Assembly (NCBI RefSeq): GCF_019931755.1
Contig: NZ_CP082918.1
Coordinates: forward strand, 2,212,001 to 2,276,000
Direction of reading: 5' to 3'
Length of the DNA: 64,000 nt
Source: Sutcliffiella horikoshii
GTDB taxonomy: Bacteria; Bacillota; Bacilli; Bacillales; Bacillaceae_I
Part shown: positions 49,873-58,164 of the stretch, one piece after another
Layout: every line of letters begins with the position of its first letter
Numbering within the stretch: the stretch's first letter is position 1
Notes under the pieces: model-generated
The model's database searches: none
Told to the model about the DNA's origin: nothing
Seen by the model: only the letters and a program-made list of their open reading frames with translations
Position numbers and translations under genes: made by a program

Positions 49873-51237
49873 ATGCATCAGGTATTTTCCTATAAAGATC
49901 GTCTTCAGCTTTTCATTAAAATTGTCGTTCCCATTCTTATCACCCAACTCGGTTTATTTTCCATGAATCTCTTTGACATCATGATGACCGGAAACGTAGG
50001 GGCAAGCGACTTAGCCGGTGTGGCAATCGGTTCTGGACTTTGGGTCCCAGTCTACACTGGTCTGAGTGGAATACTACTCTCCATTACTCCTATCGTGGCA
50101 CAATTGGTTGGCGCGAAAAAAACGGAAGGTGTCCCGTTTTCAATCACACAAGGCGTGTATGTCGCATTTGCCATGAGTATACTTGTTATCTTAATGGGTG
50201 CTTTGTTGATTAACCCGATACTTTCTGGAATGAATTTGGAAGAGGGAGTTAGACATGTAGCTAAGTATTACTTGGTTGCACTTGGATTTGGAATTATTCC
50301 ATTGTTTGTCTACACCGTAATTCGATGTTTTATTGATGCGTTAGGACATACAAGAACTTCTATGATCATCACATTGCTCTCCTTACCTATTAACGTCTTA
50401 CTTAACTACCTATTGATCTTTGGAAAACTTGGACTCCCTGCCCTTGGGGGAATCGGTTCTGGAGTGGCATCTGCGTTGACCTACTGGCTTATCATGATCA
50501 TTTCTTTATATATAGTCCTGAAGAAAAAGCCTTTTACCAAGTATCCACTTTTCAAGAAGCTATATCCCGTTTCCTTCTCAAAGTGGAAAGAGATCCTACT
50601 AATCGGAGTTCCGATAGGACTTTCGATTTTCTTTGAAACCAGTATTTTTTCAGCAGTGACGCTCTTGATGAGTTCTTTTGATACAGTGACGATCGCTTCC
50701 CATCAAGTAGCACTGAATTTTGCTTCCCTGCTTTATATGATTCCGCTCAGCATTTCAATGGCCTTAACCATATTGGTCGGGTTTGAAGTTGGAGCAGGAC
50801 GCATTCATGATGCCAAACAATACACCATCATGGGCGTAGTTTCGGCAGTCTTACTATCTTCCATTTGTGCAGTCTTCCTATATTTCTTTAGAGCAGAAGT
50901 TGCTTATCTTTATACAAAGGATCCAGAAGTGATTGCACTGACTACCGCTTTTCTCTTGTACGCAATTTTCTTCCAGCTTTCTGACGCGATTGCTGCACCG
51001 ATACAAGGGGCTTTAAGAGGATATAAGGATGTCAACGTTACGTTTATGCTAGCTTTTGTATCCTATTGGATCATCGGTTTGCCGATTGGATATCTACTCG
51101 CTAACTTTACTGAATTTGGAGCATTTGGCTATTGGATTGGCCTAATATGTGGGTTAGCCGCAGGAGCAGTAGGACTTTCTTTCCGTTTAAGCATTCTTCA
51201 AAAAAGATATATGAGAACAAATGTACCTATAAAATAA
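49873..51237 (+). CDS. MATE-family multidrug efflux transporter
   Basis: The 454-residue protein has twelve helices arranged as two similar halves. FIKIVVPILITQLGLFSMNLFDIMMTGNVGASDLAGVAIGSGLW at the start is typical of NorM-type MATE transporters, as is GALRGYKDVNVTFMLAFVSYWIIGLPIGYLLA near 375-410. It should export cationic drugs with Na+ or H+. It is divergent from the TerC gene, with 190 bases of leader holding a TATAAT. Confidence 0.9.
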   Translation: MHQVFSYKDRLQLFIKIVVPILITQLGLFSMNLFDIMMTGNVGASDLAGVAIGSGLWVPVYTGLSGILLSITPIVAQLVGAKKTEGVPFSITQGVYVAFAMSILVILMGALLINPILSGMNLEEGVRHVAKYYLVALGFGIIPLFVYTVIRCFIDALGHTRTSMIITLLSLPINVLLNYLLIFGKLGLPALGGIGSGVASALTYWLIMIISLYIVLKKKPFTKYPLFKKLYPVSFSKWKEILLIGVPIGLSIFFETSIFSAVTLLMSSFDTVTIASHQVALNFASLLYMIPLSISMALTILVGFEVGAGRIHDAKQYTIMGVVSAVLLSSICAVFLYFFRAEVAYLYTKDPEVIALTTAFLLYAIFFQLSDAIAAPIQGALRGYKDVNVTFMLAFVSYWIIGLPIGYLLANFTEFGAFGYWIGLICGLAAGAVGLSFRLSILQKRYMRTNVPIK

Positions 51238-51327
51238 ATATAACTATTCTTATAGGAATAAAAAAAGGACTTATGTAGTAAATTGTCGAAAAAAGTCATA
51301 TTATAATTCTTAAGTGAGGTATTACCT

Positions 51328-51705
51328 ATGAATGATTATGATATGGAAAAAGTCCGTGCTTCTTTACACTATTTTCGCCATGAGCTAAAAGTCCTTCTTG
51401 ATTTACTTGAAAGCTATGAAATATCAGACTATGAACAGAAAGCAAAATTGCAGGAAGATCTGATTATACGGTTCAAAAGATACAAAGAAAAATTGAAAAG
51501 AGAAATCAAAATTTTGATTGAATACGATGCTAATCTTCTGAGTTCAGACTTCCTATTACCCTCCTTGGCTGTTGCGTTTGCCTATCTGCAAGATATTGGA
51601 GTTAATCGCATTAATCCAAACAGCATTCAAAAGGTTGTCCAACAAATTAAAAAGGCCTACTTTTTTATGGAACGTTGTGACCAAAACATAAATACAGGAA
51701 CATAG
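51328..51705 (+). CDS. Hypothetical helical cytoplasmic protein
   Basis: The 125-residue protein is almost wholly helical and charged (VRASLHYFRHELKVLLDLLESYEI, LIIRFKRYKEKLKREIKILIEYD), without signal peptide or membrane helix. No family is recognised. The ATG has AGTGAGGTATTACC upstream. It shares a bidirectional terminator with the convergent CAP-protein gene. Confidence 0.6.
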   Translation: MNDYDMEKVRASLHYFRHELKVLLDLLESYEISDYEQKAKLQEDLIIRFKRYKEKLKREIKILIEYDANLLSSDFLLPSLAVAFAYLQDIGVNRINPNSIQKVVQQIKKAYFFMERCDQNINTGT

Positions 51706-51706
51706 T

Positions 51707-51733
51707 AAAAGGCAGCCGAGCGGCTGCCTTTTA
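51707..51733 (+). terminator. Bidirectional intrinsic terminator
   Basis: AAAGGCAGCC and GGCTGCCTTT form a perfect 10-pair stem with a GAGC loop and T-rich flanks on both strands, between convergent genes. Confidence 0.9.
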
Positions 51734-51746
51734 TTTACTGCCTATA

Positions 51747-52667
51747 TTATTTTCCGATAAACATTTGAGTCCAGTAGTTACCTTCTTCCACATGACCTAC
51801 ACCAATGTGAGTGAAGTTCTCATTCATGATGTTTGCACGGTGACCTTCAGAGTTCATCCAAGCATTCACAACTTCTTCAGGGCTTTGTTGACCTTGTGCA
51901 ATGTTCTCCCCTGCAGTGTTGTATTGAATTCCGTATTTCTTCATCATATCAAATGGAGATCCGTGTGTCGGGCTGTTATGAGAGAAATAATTGTTTTGTT
52001 GCATGTCTTTAGACTTGTCTTTCGCTACTTTGCTTAATTCTACATCTAATTCAAGTGGTGCTAAACCTTGTTTTTCACGCTCAGCGTTAGTTAATTCTAC
52101 AACTTTCTTTTCAAACTCACTTACAGCGCCAGCAGTTTGTTCAGTTGCTGGTTTTTCAGCATTTTGTTGTGGTGCTTGTTGTTGTGGTGCTTGAGTTTCT
52201 TGCTTTGGTGCTTCCTGTTTAGGTGCTGGAGCTTCTTGCTTTGGTGCTTCCTGTTTAGGTGCTGTAGCTTCTTGCTTTGGTGCTTCCTGTTTCGGTGCTT
52301 CAGCAGGAGCTTCAGCAGGAGCTTCCGCTTTTTCTTCCTTAGGAGCTTCTACTTTTTCAGCAGGTTTCTGCTCAGCTTGTTTTGGAGCTTCTTTTTCAGC
52401 TGCTTCAGCAGATGGTGCGCCATTTAGGTTTACTTTTACGCCATATTTTTCTTCAAGTTCCTTTACATAACCATCTAAGAATGCTTTTGCATCTTCTTGG
52501 TTTGTGAATGCTTTATTACTATTAAATGAAGTGACTTTGTTTGTTAAGTCACATGTTGGTTTTGTTGGTGCGTTTGATTCTGCCTTTGCATTCATTCCGA
52601 ATGGTGCCGCAGTTAATACAGCTGCAGTAGTTACAGCAGTGATGATTGACTTTTTGTTGATTTTCAT
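51747..52667 (-). CDS. Secreted CAP-domain (SCP/PR-1-like) protein
   Basis: The 306-residue protein has a signal peptide (1-29, cut at NAKA-ES), a small N-terminal domain, a long low-complexity spacer (about 90-180) made of Ala-Pro-Lys-Gln-Glu repeats (EAPKQEAPAPKQ units), and a C-terminal CAP domain with SHNSPTHGSPFDMM near 228, GENIAQGQ near 255, VVNAWMNSEGHRANIMNENFTHIGVG near 265-290. It resembles YkwD of Bacillus. The Pro/Ala/Lys spacer probably crosses the cell wall. Function of bacterial CAP proteins is unsettled. Confidence 0.88.
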   Translation of the reverse strand: MKINKKSIITAVTTAAVLTAAPFGMNAKAESNAPTKPTCDLTNKVTSFNSNKAFTNQEDAKAFLDGYVKELEEKYGVKVNLNGAPSAEAAEKEAPKQAEQKPAEKVEAPKEEKAEAPAEAPAEAPKQEAPKQEATAPKQEAPKQEAPAPKQEAPKQETQAPQQQAPQQNAEKPATEQTAGAVSEFEKKVVELTNAEREKQGLAPLELDVELSKVAKDKSKDMQQNNYFSHNSPTHGSPFDMMKKYGIQYNTAGENIAQGQQSPEEVVNAWMNSEGHRANIMNENFTHIGVGHVEEGNYWTQMFIGK

Positions 52668-53004
52668 AGGTGTGTTTCCCCCTTGAAAGTTTTTTATGTT
52701 GCTTTCTTGCTACACGAAAATCATATCATGGGTTTTGTGTAATATTAGAGGAATAATGTGGATAAAAAAAATGTATGTTTTCTATAATTATCCATATACT
52801 CCGAAAATCTATATGTATCAACGGATTTCAATCAATGGTTAGTTCTATCGCATTTGAAGCATTTTTCCAGTAAAATGAAACACATTAAAATTATACTAAA
52901 AAAATGGTGTTGACAAGTTTTGATACAGTCCTTTTTATTACAGAATTGTACTGTTATGTTACATACTTTACAGGAAATCTTACTTTTTTGGATAAAAAAA
53001 CCAT
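52668..53004. other. Intergenic leader region of the CAP gene
   Basis: About 340 AT-rich bases between the CAP gene start and the hmgA terminator. I see no supported gene. A TTGACA occurs at about 52911 on the plus strand but has no good -10 and faces a convergent gene. Confidence 0.5.
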
Positions 53005-53038
53005 AAAAACACCAAACTTTTTGAAAGCCTGGTGTTTC
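53005..53038 (-). terminator. Intrinsic terminator of the homogentisate gene cluster
   Basis: AAACACCA and TGGTGTTT pair around a 15-base loop with an inner GGCTTTC/GAAAG-like pair; TTTATGG follows on the minus strand. It is nine bases after the hmgA stop. Confidence 0.82.
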
Positions 53039-53046
53039 ACATAGAT

Positions 53047-54198
53047 TTATTTTTCTATCCAAGTAAACATATACTTTTTATCTTCTATACTGTGAGCTTT
53101 TTTAACCACCTTCAATGGCTTGAATGTATCTATCATGACTGCTAGCTCCAAGGTCTCCTTCTTTCCGATACTAGCTTCTGTGGTACCAGGATGCGGACCG
53201 TGCGGAATCCCGGATGGGTGTAACGTGATAGATCCCTCCTCAATTCCTTTGCGGCTCATGAAGTTTCCTGCCACATAATACAGCAGTTCATCACTGTTCA
53301 CGTTACTATGATAATAAGGAGCCGGTATTGCTTCTGGGTGGTAATCGTATAATCTTGGCACAAAGGAGCAGACAACAAAGTTATGTCCTTCAAACGTCTG
53401 ATGGACTGGAGGTGGCTGATGAACCCTGCCTGTTATTGGCTCAAAATCTTCTATATTAAATACCCACGGATAGAGATAACCGTCCCAACCCACTACATCA
53501 AGCGGGTGATGTCCAAGTACATGTGAATGCAGATAGCCCCTTGTTTTGGTGATTACTTCATACTCACCTTTTTCTGTATATGTTTCTAACGTTTCAGGTC
53601 CTCTAAAGTCTCGTTCGCAAAATGGACTGTGTTCCAACATCTGGCCATATTCATTGCGATACCTTCTAGGTGTAGTTAGTTGACTAAAAGATTCAATGAA
53701 GAGAATTTTTGTTTCTTCATTAGGGATGACACGGTAAATGGTTCCGATTGGGATGGTTACATAATCTCCAGGACGGTAAGTAATAGTCCCGAACATGGTT
53801 TCTACTTTCCCTGACCCGTAATGGATGAATAGCAGTTCGTCTCCGTCTCCATTTCGGTAATAGTTCTCCATTTTCTCCGTGACCAGTGCTGTTCCTATTA
53901 ATAGATCACTGTTTCCTAATAAATACTCTCTGGCATCTAGTGCGTTTCCTTTGGTCTCTAATGAAGTGGTTAGTAGGTGGCGATGATTCAGGGCATCTTG
54001 TTCTTCATATTCCGGCATATAGCTGCCAAGTACCGTGGATTTTACCACTTCTGTTGGCAGGTAGTGATGATAGAGGATGGATTGTGTACCTGAGAATCCT
54101 TTTGTACCCATTACTTGTTCTCTATATAATGTCCCGTCTTCCTTTTTAAACATCGTGTGGCGTTTATGCGGTATTTCTCCCATTTTACGATAATACAT
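53047..54198 (-). CDS. hmgA: Homogentisate 1,2-dioxygenase
   Basis: The 383-residue cupin enzyme opens homogentisate to maleylacetoacetate. It has the family motifs FIHYGSGKVETMFGTITYRPGDYVTIPIGT near 130-160, GWDGYLYPWVFNIEDFEPITGRVHQPPPVHQTFEG near 230-265, and ITLHPSGIPHGPHPG near 325 with the metal-binding His and Glu residues. It is shorter than the eukaryotic enzyme, as usual in Gram-positives. The ATG has GAGGTG. Downstream-most gene of a tyrosine catabolic cluster. Confidence 0.92.
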   Translation of the reverse strand: MYYRKMGEIPHKRHTMFKKEDGTLYREQVMGTKGFSGTQSILYHHYLPTEVVKSTVLGSYMPEYEEQDALNHRHLLTTSLETKGNALDAREYLLGNSDLLIGTALVTEKMENYYRNGDGDELLFIHYGSGKVETMFGTITYRPGDYVTIPIGTIYRVIPNEETKILFIESFSQLTTPRRYRNEYGQMLEHSPFCERDFRGPETLETYTEKGEYEVITKTRGYLHSHVLGHHPLDVVGWDGYLYPWVFNIEDFEPITGRVHQPPPVHQTFEGHNFVVCSFVPRLYDYHPEAIPAPYYHSNVNSDELLYYVAGNFMSRKGIEEGSITLHPSGIPHGPHPGTTEASIGKKETLELAVMIDTFKPLKVVKKAHSIEDKKYMFTWIEK

Positions 54199-54221
54199 GA
54201 GCTCACCTCATATCTTAGTAG

Positions 54222-55133
54222 TTATCTAATTGTGTTTTTCAATGTGCCTAGACCTGTTATGGATAGTTCTACTTCATCGCCGGGTTGCAGCCAGCGGTGT
54301 ACTTCTGTACCTAGTTCTAAGATACACCCGCTACCAACTGTTCCCGATCCAATCACTTCCCCGGGGTATAAGGTAACATCGGCTGAAGCTCTTTCAATCA
54401 TTTGAGCAAACGTATAGTGAATCTGCTCAAAGTTCCCTTTAGAAAGTAGGCTTCCATTAACAGAAGCAGTCATTTCTAAGTTGTACCCTTTATTTGTCTT
54501 AAACGATTCAAGTTCGTCAGGTGTCACAATGACAGGTCCTAAAGATGTGGCAAAATCTTTTCCTTTTGCCGGGCCCAAACCGACCTTCATCTCTTTTGCT
54601 TGAAGGTCCCTTGCACTCCAATCATTCATGATGCAATAGCCGAAAATGTATTCCTCTGCATCCTGAGCTTTAATATTTCTGCCTTCTTTTCCAATGATGC
54701 AGGCGATTTCCAGCTCATAATCAAGCCACTCACAGGTTGATGGTTTATCAATCCCTTCCCCAGGGCCTTTAATGGCCAAGTGGTTGGTAAAATAAAAAAC
54801 GGGAATCTCATACCATTCCGGAATTACATCCAGCCCCCTTCTGGCGCGCGCAGTCTTTACATGCTCCTCAAACGCGTAGAAATCACGAACGCTTACAGGT
54901 CTAGGTAAAGGTGCAAGAAGGGTGACTTCTTCTATTTTGTACCTTCCTTTATTGCTATCACTGCTTAAATGAAGTGTTACGATATCTCTATATTTCTCAT
55001 ACTGGTTTATCAATGTAAGAAGGTCGCTTGGTAATAGACCATCTGATGCTTCGTTCATATCGACAACAATGTCATGATTTATCCAGCCGGCTTTTATTTC
55101 ACCAGAGCTATTTTTAAAGGTAATATATTTCAT
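54222..55133 (-). CDS. Fumarylacetoacetate hydrolase family protein
   Basis: The 303-residue protein has the FAH catalytic domain (about 80-300), with RDFYAFEEHVKTARARRG near 96, PGEGIDKPSTCEWLDYELEIACIIGKEGRNI near 130-160 (metal-binding Glu and Asp), MNDWSARDLQAKEMKVGLGPAKGKDFATSLGPVIVT near 180-215 and GSGTVGSGCILE near 268. In this cluster the expected reaction is cleavage of fumarylacetoacetate to fumarate and acetoacetate. The ATG has GAGGG upstream; hmgA follows after 23 bases. Confidence 0.88.
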   Translation of the reverse strand: MKYITFKNSSGEIKAGWINHDIVVDMNEASDGLLPSDLLTLINQYEKYRDIVTLHLSSDSNKGRYKIEEVTLLAPLPRPVSVRDFYAFEEHVKTARARRGLDVIPEWYEIPVFYFTNHLAIKGPGEGIDKPSTCEWLDYELEIACIIGKEGRNIKAQDAEEYIFGYCIMNDWSARDLQAKEMKVGLGPAKGKDFATSLGPVIVTPDELESFKTNKGYNLEMTASVNGSLLSKGNFEQIHYTFAQMIERASADVTLYPGEVIGSGTVGSGCILELGTEVHRWLQPGDEVELSITGLGTLKNTIR

Positions 55134-55152
55134 GACAAACCCTCACATTTCC

Positions 55153-55761
55153 TTATTTACGTTGAAGTTCGAACATATCACTAATGGCCTTTGTGTACAT
55201 GCTTCCTGCCATTCTTCCTACTGGATTCAATTTCTTTGTATCAATTTTCCCTTCATAATAAAGGTCATCTGATATGTGGAAACTCTCTACTTTTCCGATA
55301 ACAAGGCTGCCTGACCCTGGTTTATCTCCGAAATGCAGTACTTCATGTAGAGAACATTCCATTTGTACAAGACTTTCCTTCACACGAGGCGGTGTAACTA
55401 CAGAACTAGGTTCTTTCGTGAAACCTGATTCTTCAAATTCATCCACTTCGCTTGGAAATTCAGTTGCTGTGATATTCATTTGCTCCACTATTTCCTCACT
55501 GACAATATTGATGACAAACTCCTTTGTACTTTCAATATTTAATAAGGTATCTTTTTTTGACCCATCTGTCCCTCTACGCATAGGAGAAAAGCAGACTAGC
55601 ATCGGCTCTGCGCTGATAGCTGTAAAAAAACTGAAAGGAGCGATGTTTGCAACTCCTTCGTTATTAATAGAAGAAACTAGTGCAATGGGTCTTGGCAAGA
55701 TTGAACCCACCATCAGCTTGTATGCATCTTTCCAGGCCAGATTGCTTGGTTGGATATCCAT
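55153..55761 (-). CDS. Flavin reductase-like FMN-binding protein
   Basis: The 202-residue protein has the split-barrel FMN-binding fold seen in flavin reductase-like proteins: YKLMVGSILPRPIALVSSINNEGVANIAPFSFFTAISAEPMLVCFS near 15-60. ATG at 55759-55761 with AGGTGA five bases upstream is preferred to a GTG five codons earlier. It is often found in Bacillus homogentisate clusters; it may supply reduced flavin or act on a ring-derived product, but no reaction is established. Confidence 0.82.
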   Translation of the reverse strand: MDIQPSNLAWKDAYKLMVGSILPRPIALVSSINNEGVANIAPFSFFTAISAEPMLVCFSPMRRGTDGSKKDTLLNIESTKEFVINIVSEEIVEQMNITATEFPSEVDEFEESGFTKEPSSVVTPPRVKESLVQMECSLHEVLHFGDKPGSGSLVIGKVESFHISDDLYYEGKIDTKKLNPVGRMAGSMYTKAISDMFELQRK

Positions 55762-55780
55762 TTTTGTCACCTGCACTTTG

Positions 55781-56869
55781 CTACAAATTTTTTAACGTCT
55801 CGATAAAATAACGATTATCTTCCATGGAGCAAATGGTGACCCTGATACTGTTTGGATACCCTAAAGCTGTTCCAGATTTAACCATGATCCCTTTTGCAAG
55901 TAATTGTTGAGTGAGTTCATTTCCATCTTTGCCGATATGTATCATCATGAAATTTGCTTGTGTAGGAAAATAGGTATAACCTAGTTCGACTAGTTCTGCT
56001 TCCAAGTATGCTCTCCCTTCTTCATTGCGAAGGATGCACTCTCTTCTGAATTCCTGGTCTCTAATTGCTTCCATCGCAGCTGCTTGAGCAAGCTGATTTA
56101 CATTGAAAACCTCTTTCACTTTGTTCAATTCTGCTGATATGGAAGGATCCATAATGCCATAACCAATTCTTAATCCAGCCAGGCCATATACTTTCGAAAA
56201 AGTTCTTAAAATAACAAGATTAGCATGTTTCTTTAATAGAGGAATGGATTGAAGATATTCCTCACTTGTTGCGTATTCATAGTACGCCTCATCTAAAACA
56301 ATCAAGATATGCTCTGGTACTTTTTCCATGAAGGCAATAAGTTCATCCTTATTTACGATTGTCCCTGTTGGATTGTTAGGATTGCAGACAAAAATCATTT
56401 TTGTTTGTTCTGTGATATTAGCAAGCATCGCAGTCAAATCATGTACACCATCTTTTAATGGAACGATTACCGGTTTACCACCTTCAATGGAAACGTTAGT
56501 TTTATATCTTGGAAATGTAATATCAGCCATAATGGCTTCTTCTTCACTATTCAGAAAAGCTCGGATCAGCAGCCTGATTATTTCATCTGAACCATTTCCA
56601 ATGAACAGTTGATTTTGATCAACCCCCAAGAAATCACCTAGTTTCATAGAAAGAGCTCTAGCGGAACCGTCAGGGTATGTAAATAAATGATCTAACCTTT
56701 GCATTAATTGCTTCTTTACAAGCGGTGAACATCCGAACACATTTTCAATTTCAGACATATTTCTTATAAGTGCGATACCTAATTCCGTCTGTATATCCTG
56801 CAAGCTTTTCCCTAAAGGGTAGGCAGCAATATGCTGGAGAATTTCTCGGCTTTTTACTTTTACCGCCAT
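55781..56869 (-). CDS. Aminotransferase of the HisC family, likely aromatic
   Basis: The 362-residue PLP enzyme has FIGNGSDEIIRLLIRAFL near 92, FVCNPNNPTGTIV near 160, LDEAYYEYA near 192 and the PLP-lysine in RTFSKVYGLAGLRIGYGIMD near 223. The family covers histidinol-phosphate and aromatic amino acid transaminases. In this cluster, between HPPD and homogentisate genes, tyrosine or phenylalanine to the 2-oxo acid is the likely reaction, although HisC activity is possible. A terminator separates it from hppD upstream. Confidence 0.85.
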   Translation of the reverse strand: MAVKVKSREILQHIAAYPLGKSLQDIQTELGIALIRNMSEIENVFGCSPLVKKQLMQRLDHLFTYPDGSARALSMKLGDFLGVDQNQLFIGNGSDEIIRLLIRAFLNSEEEAIMADITFPRYKTNVSIEGGKPVIVPLKDGVHDLTAMLANITEQTKMIFVCNPNNPTGTIVNKDELIAFMEKVPEHILIVLDEAYYEYATSEEYLQSIPLLKKHANLVILRTFSKVYGLAGLRIGYGIMDPSISAELNKVKEVFNVNQLAQAAAMEAIRDQEFRRECILRNEEGRAYLEAELVELGYTYFPTQANFMMIHIGKDGNELTQQLLAKGIMVKSGTALGYPNSIRVTICSMEDNRYFIETLKNL

Positions 56870-56888
56870 TTGTTCATCTACCTCCTAT

Positions 56889-56916
56889 AAAAAAGGGAGG
56901 AAACTGGTCCTCCCCT
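56889..56916 (-). terminator. Intrinsic terminator between hppD and the aminotransferase gene
   Basis: GGGGAGGA and TCCTCCC pair around a six-base loop and six U follow on the minus strand. It would reduce downstream expression relative to hppD; the Shine-Dalgarno of the next gene follows directly. Confidence 0.8.
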
Positions 56917-56927
56917 TAGTGACTTGC

Positions 56928-58046
56928 TTACAGATTTCCTCTTAGTTCTTGCTCTCTTTCAATGGATTCAAATAACGCTTTGAAGTTTCCTTCCCCAAAG
57001 CCTTTTGCACCCTTACGTTGAATCACTTCAATGAAAAGAGTTGGTCTGTCTACAATTGGTTTTGTGAAAATCTGAAGCAGATAACCTTCATCGTCTCGGT
57101 CAACGAGAATGCTCAGCTCGCGAAGCTTTGCAATTTCTTCATCAATTTCCCCTACTCTTTCAGACAACATTTCATAGTATGTGTCAGGAGTATTTAGGAA
57201 CTCTACCCCATTTTCTTTTAGCTTGCTTACTGTCTGTACAATATCTTCCGTCAAAATTGCAATATGCTGAACACCGGCACCATTATAGAACTCCAAGTAT
57301 TCTTCGATTTGTGATTTTCTTTTTCCTTCAGCAGGTTCATTGATTGGGAATTTGATTCTGCCGCCATTGTGCATCACTTTAGACATTAGCGCGGAATATT
57401 CTGTGTTAATATCTTTATCAGTGAAATGAGTCATTTCTTTAAAGCCCATCACTTTTTCGTAATAAGCAACCCATTCTTCCATTTGCTCTACATTTCCTAC
57501 CACATGATCGATTCCAATAATTCCTGCGTCTCTAACTGGAGTGGAGTTCGTGTATGCTTTGAATCCAGGCATAAATACTCCATTATAATTTTTACGTTCA
57601 ACCAAAGTGTGAATGGTATCTCCGTATGTACCAATTACCGCTTTTTTCAATGTTCCGTTCTCGTCTGTCAGCTCTTGTGGAGGCTGGATGGCAATTGCTC
57701 CTCTTTCCACCGCTCCGTTGTAAGCACTTTCAACATCGTCCACAACAAGTGCAATATCCTTTACTCCGTCTCCATGCTTTTTAACAAACTCAGAAATTTT
57801 TGTATCTTGCTTAAGTGAACCTGTGATGACAAGTCGTACATTACGTTGCTTTAATACATAGGAAACCGTCTCCCTGTTTCCTGTTTCTAAACCAGAATAA
57901 GCTATAGGTTGAAAACCGAATGTGGTAGCAAAGAAGTGTGATGCTTGTTTAGCGTTGCCTGTGTAGATCTCCAAATAGTCAACATCTTTTACTGGAAATA
58001 CTTCTTCCGCTTGATCTTTTACTTGCATCGTTTTTTCTACGTTCAT
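56928..58046 (-). CDS. hppD: 4-hydroxyphenylpyruvate dioxygenase
   Basis: The 372-residue Fe(II) enzyme converts 4-hydroxyphenylpyruvate to homogentisate. Two vicinal-oxygen-chelate domains are seen. The facial triad is visible: His in IIGIDHVVGNV near 180, His in AGVQHIAILTEDI near 260 and Glu in PTLFIEVIQRKG near 341. ATG with AGGAGGGG upstream. First gene of the tyrosine cluster, with its own promoter and terminator. Confidence 0.93.
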   Translation of the reverse strand: MNVEKTMQVKDQAEEVFPVKDVDYLEIYTGNAKQASHFFATTFGFQPIAYSGLETGNRETVSYVLKQRNVRLVITGSLKQDTKISEFVKKHGDGVKDIALVVDDVESAYNGAVERGAIAIQPPQELTDENGTLKKAVIGTYGDTIHTLVERKNYNGVFMPGFKAYTNSTPVRDAGIIGIDHVVGNVEQMEEWVAYYEKVMGFKEMTHFTDKDINTEYSALMSKVMHNGGRIKFPINEPAEGKRKSQIEEYLEFYNGAGVQHIAILTEDIVQTVSKLKENGVEFLNTPDTYYEMLSERVGEIDEEIAKLRELSILVDRDDEGYLLQIFTKPIVDRPTLFIEVIQRKGAKGFGEGNFKALFESIEREQELRGNL

Positions 58047-58094
58047 AAATACCCCTCCTGATTTTTACTAAAAAATATTATTATTCTGAATATA

Positions 58095-58123
58095 ATATAA
58101 TCTATAGTTTTCATAGTCTGCAA
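58095..58123 (-). promoter_or_regulatory. Predicted promoter of hppD
   Basis: TTGCAG (58118-58123) and TTATAT (58095-58100) are 17 bases apart, about 50 bases upstream of the hppD start. The region also has the inverted element ACTATGAAAACTATAG, a possible operator. Confidence 0.5.
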
Positions 58124-58164
58124 GAGTCTCGTTTAAAGCTAGAATGCTTTGACGCGACAACGTG

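Noticed and set aside
52911-52940. TTGACA as a plus-strand promoter
   Set aside because: There is no good -10 at 16-18 bases and no plus-strand gene downstream.
52832-53062. 76-residue minus-strand frame between the CAP gene and hmgA
   Set aside because: It overlaps the hmgA terminator and end, has Cys/Phe-rich random-looking sequence and no ribosome binding site.
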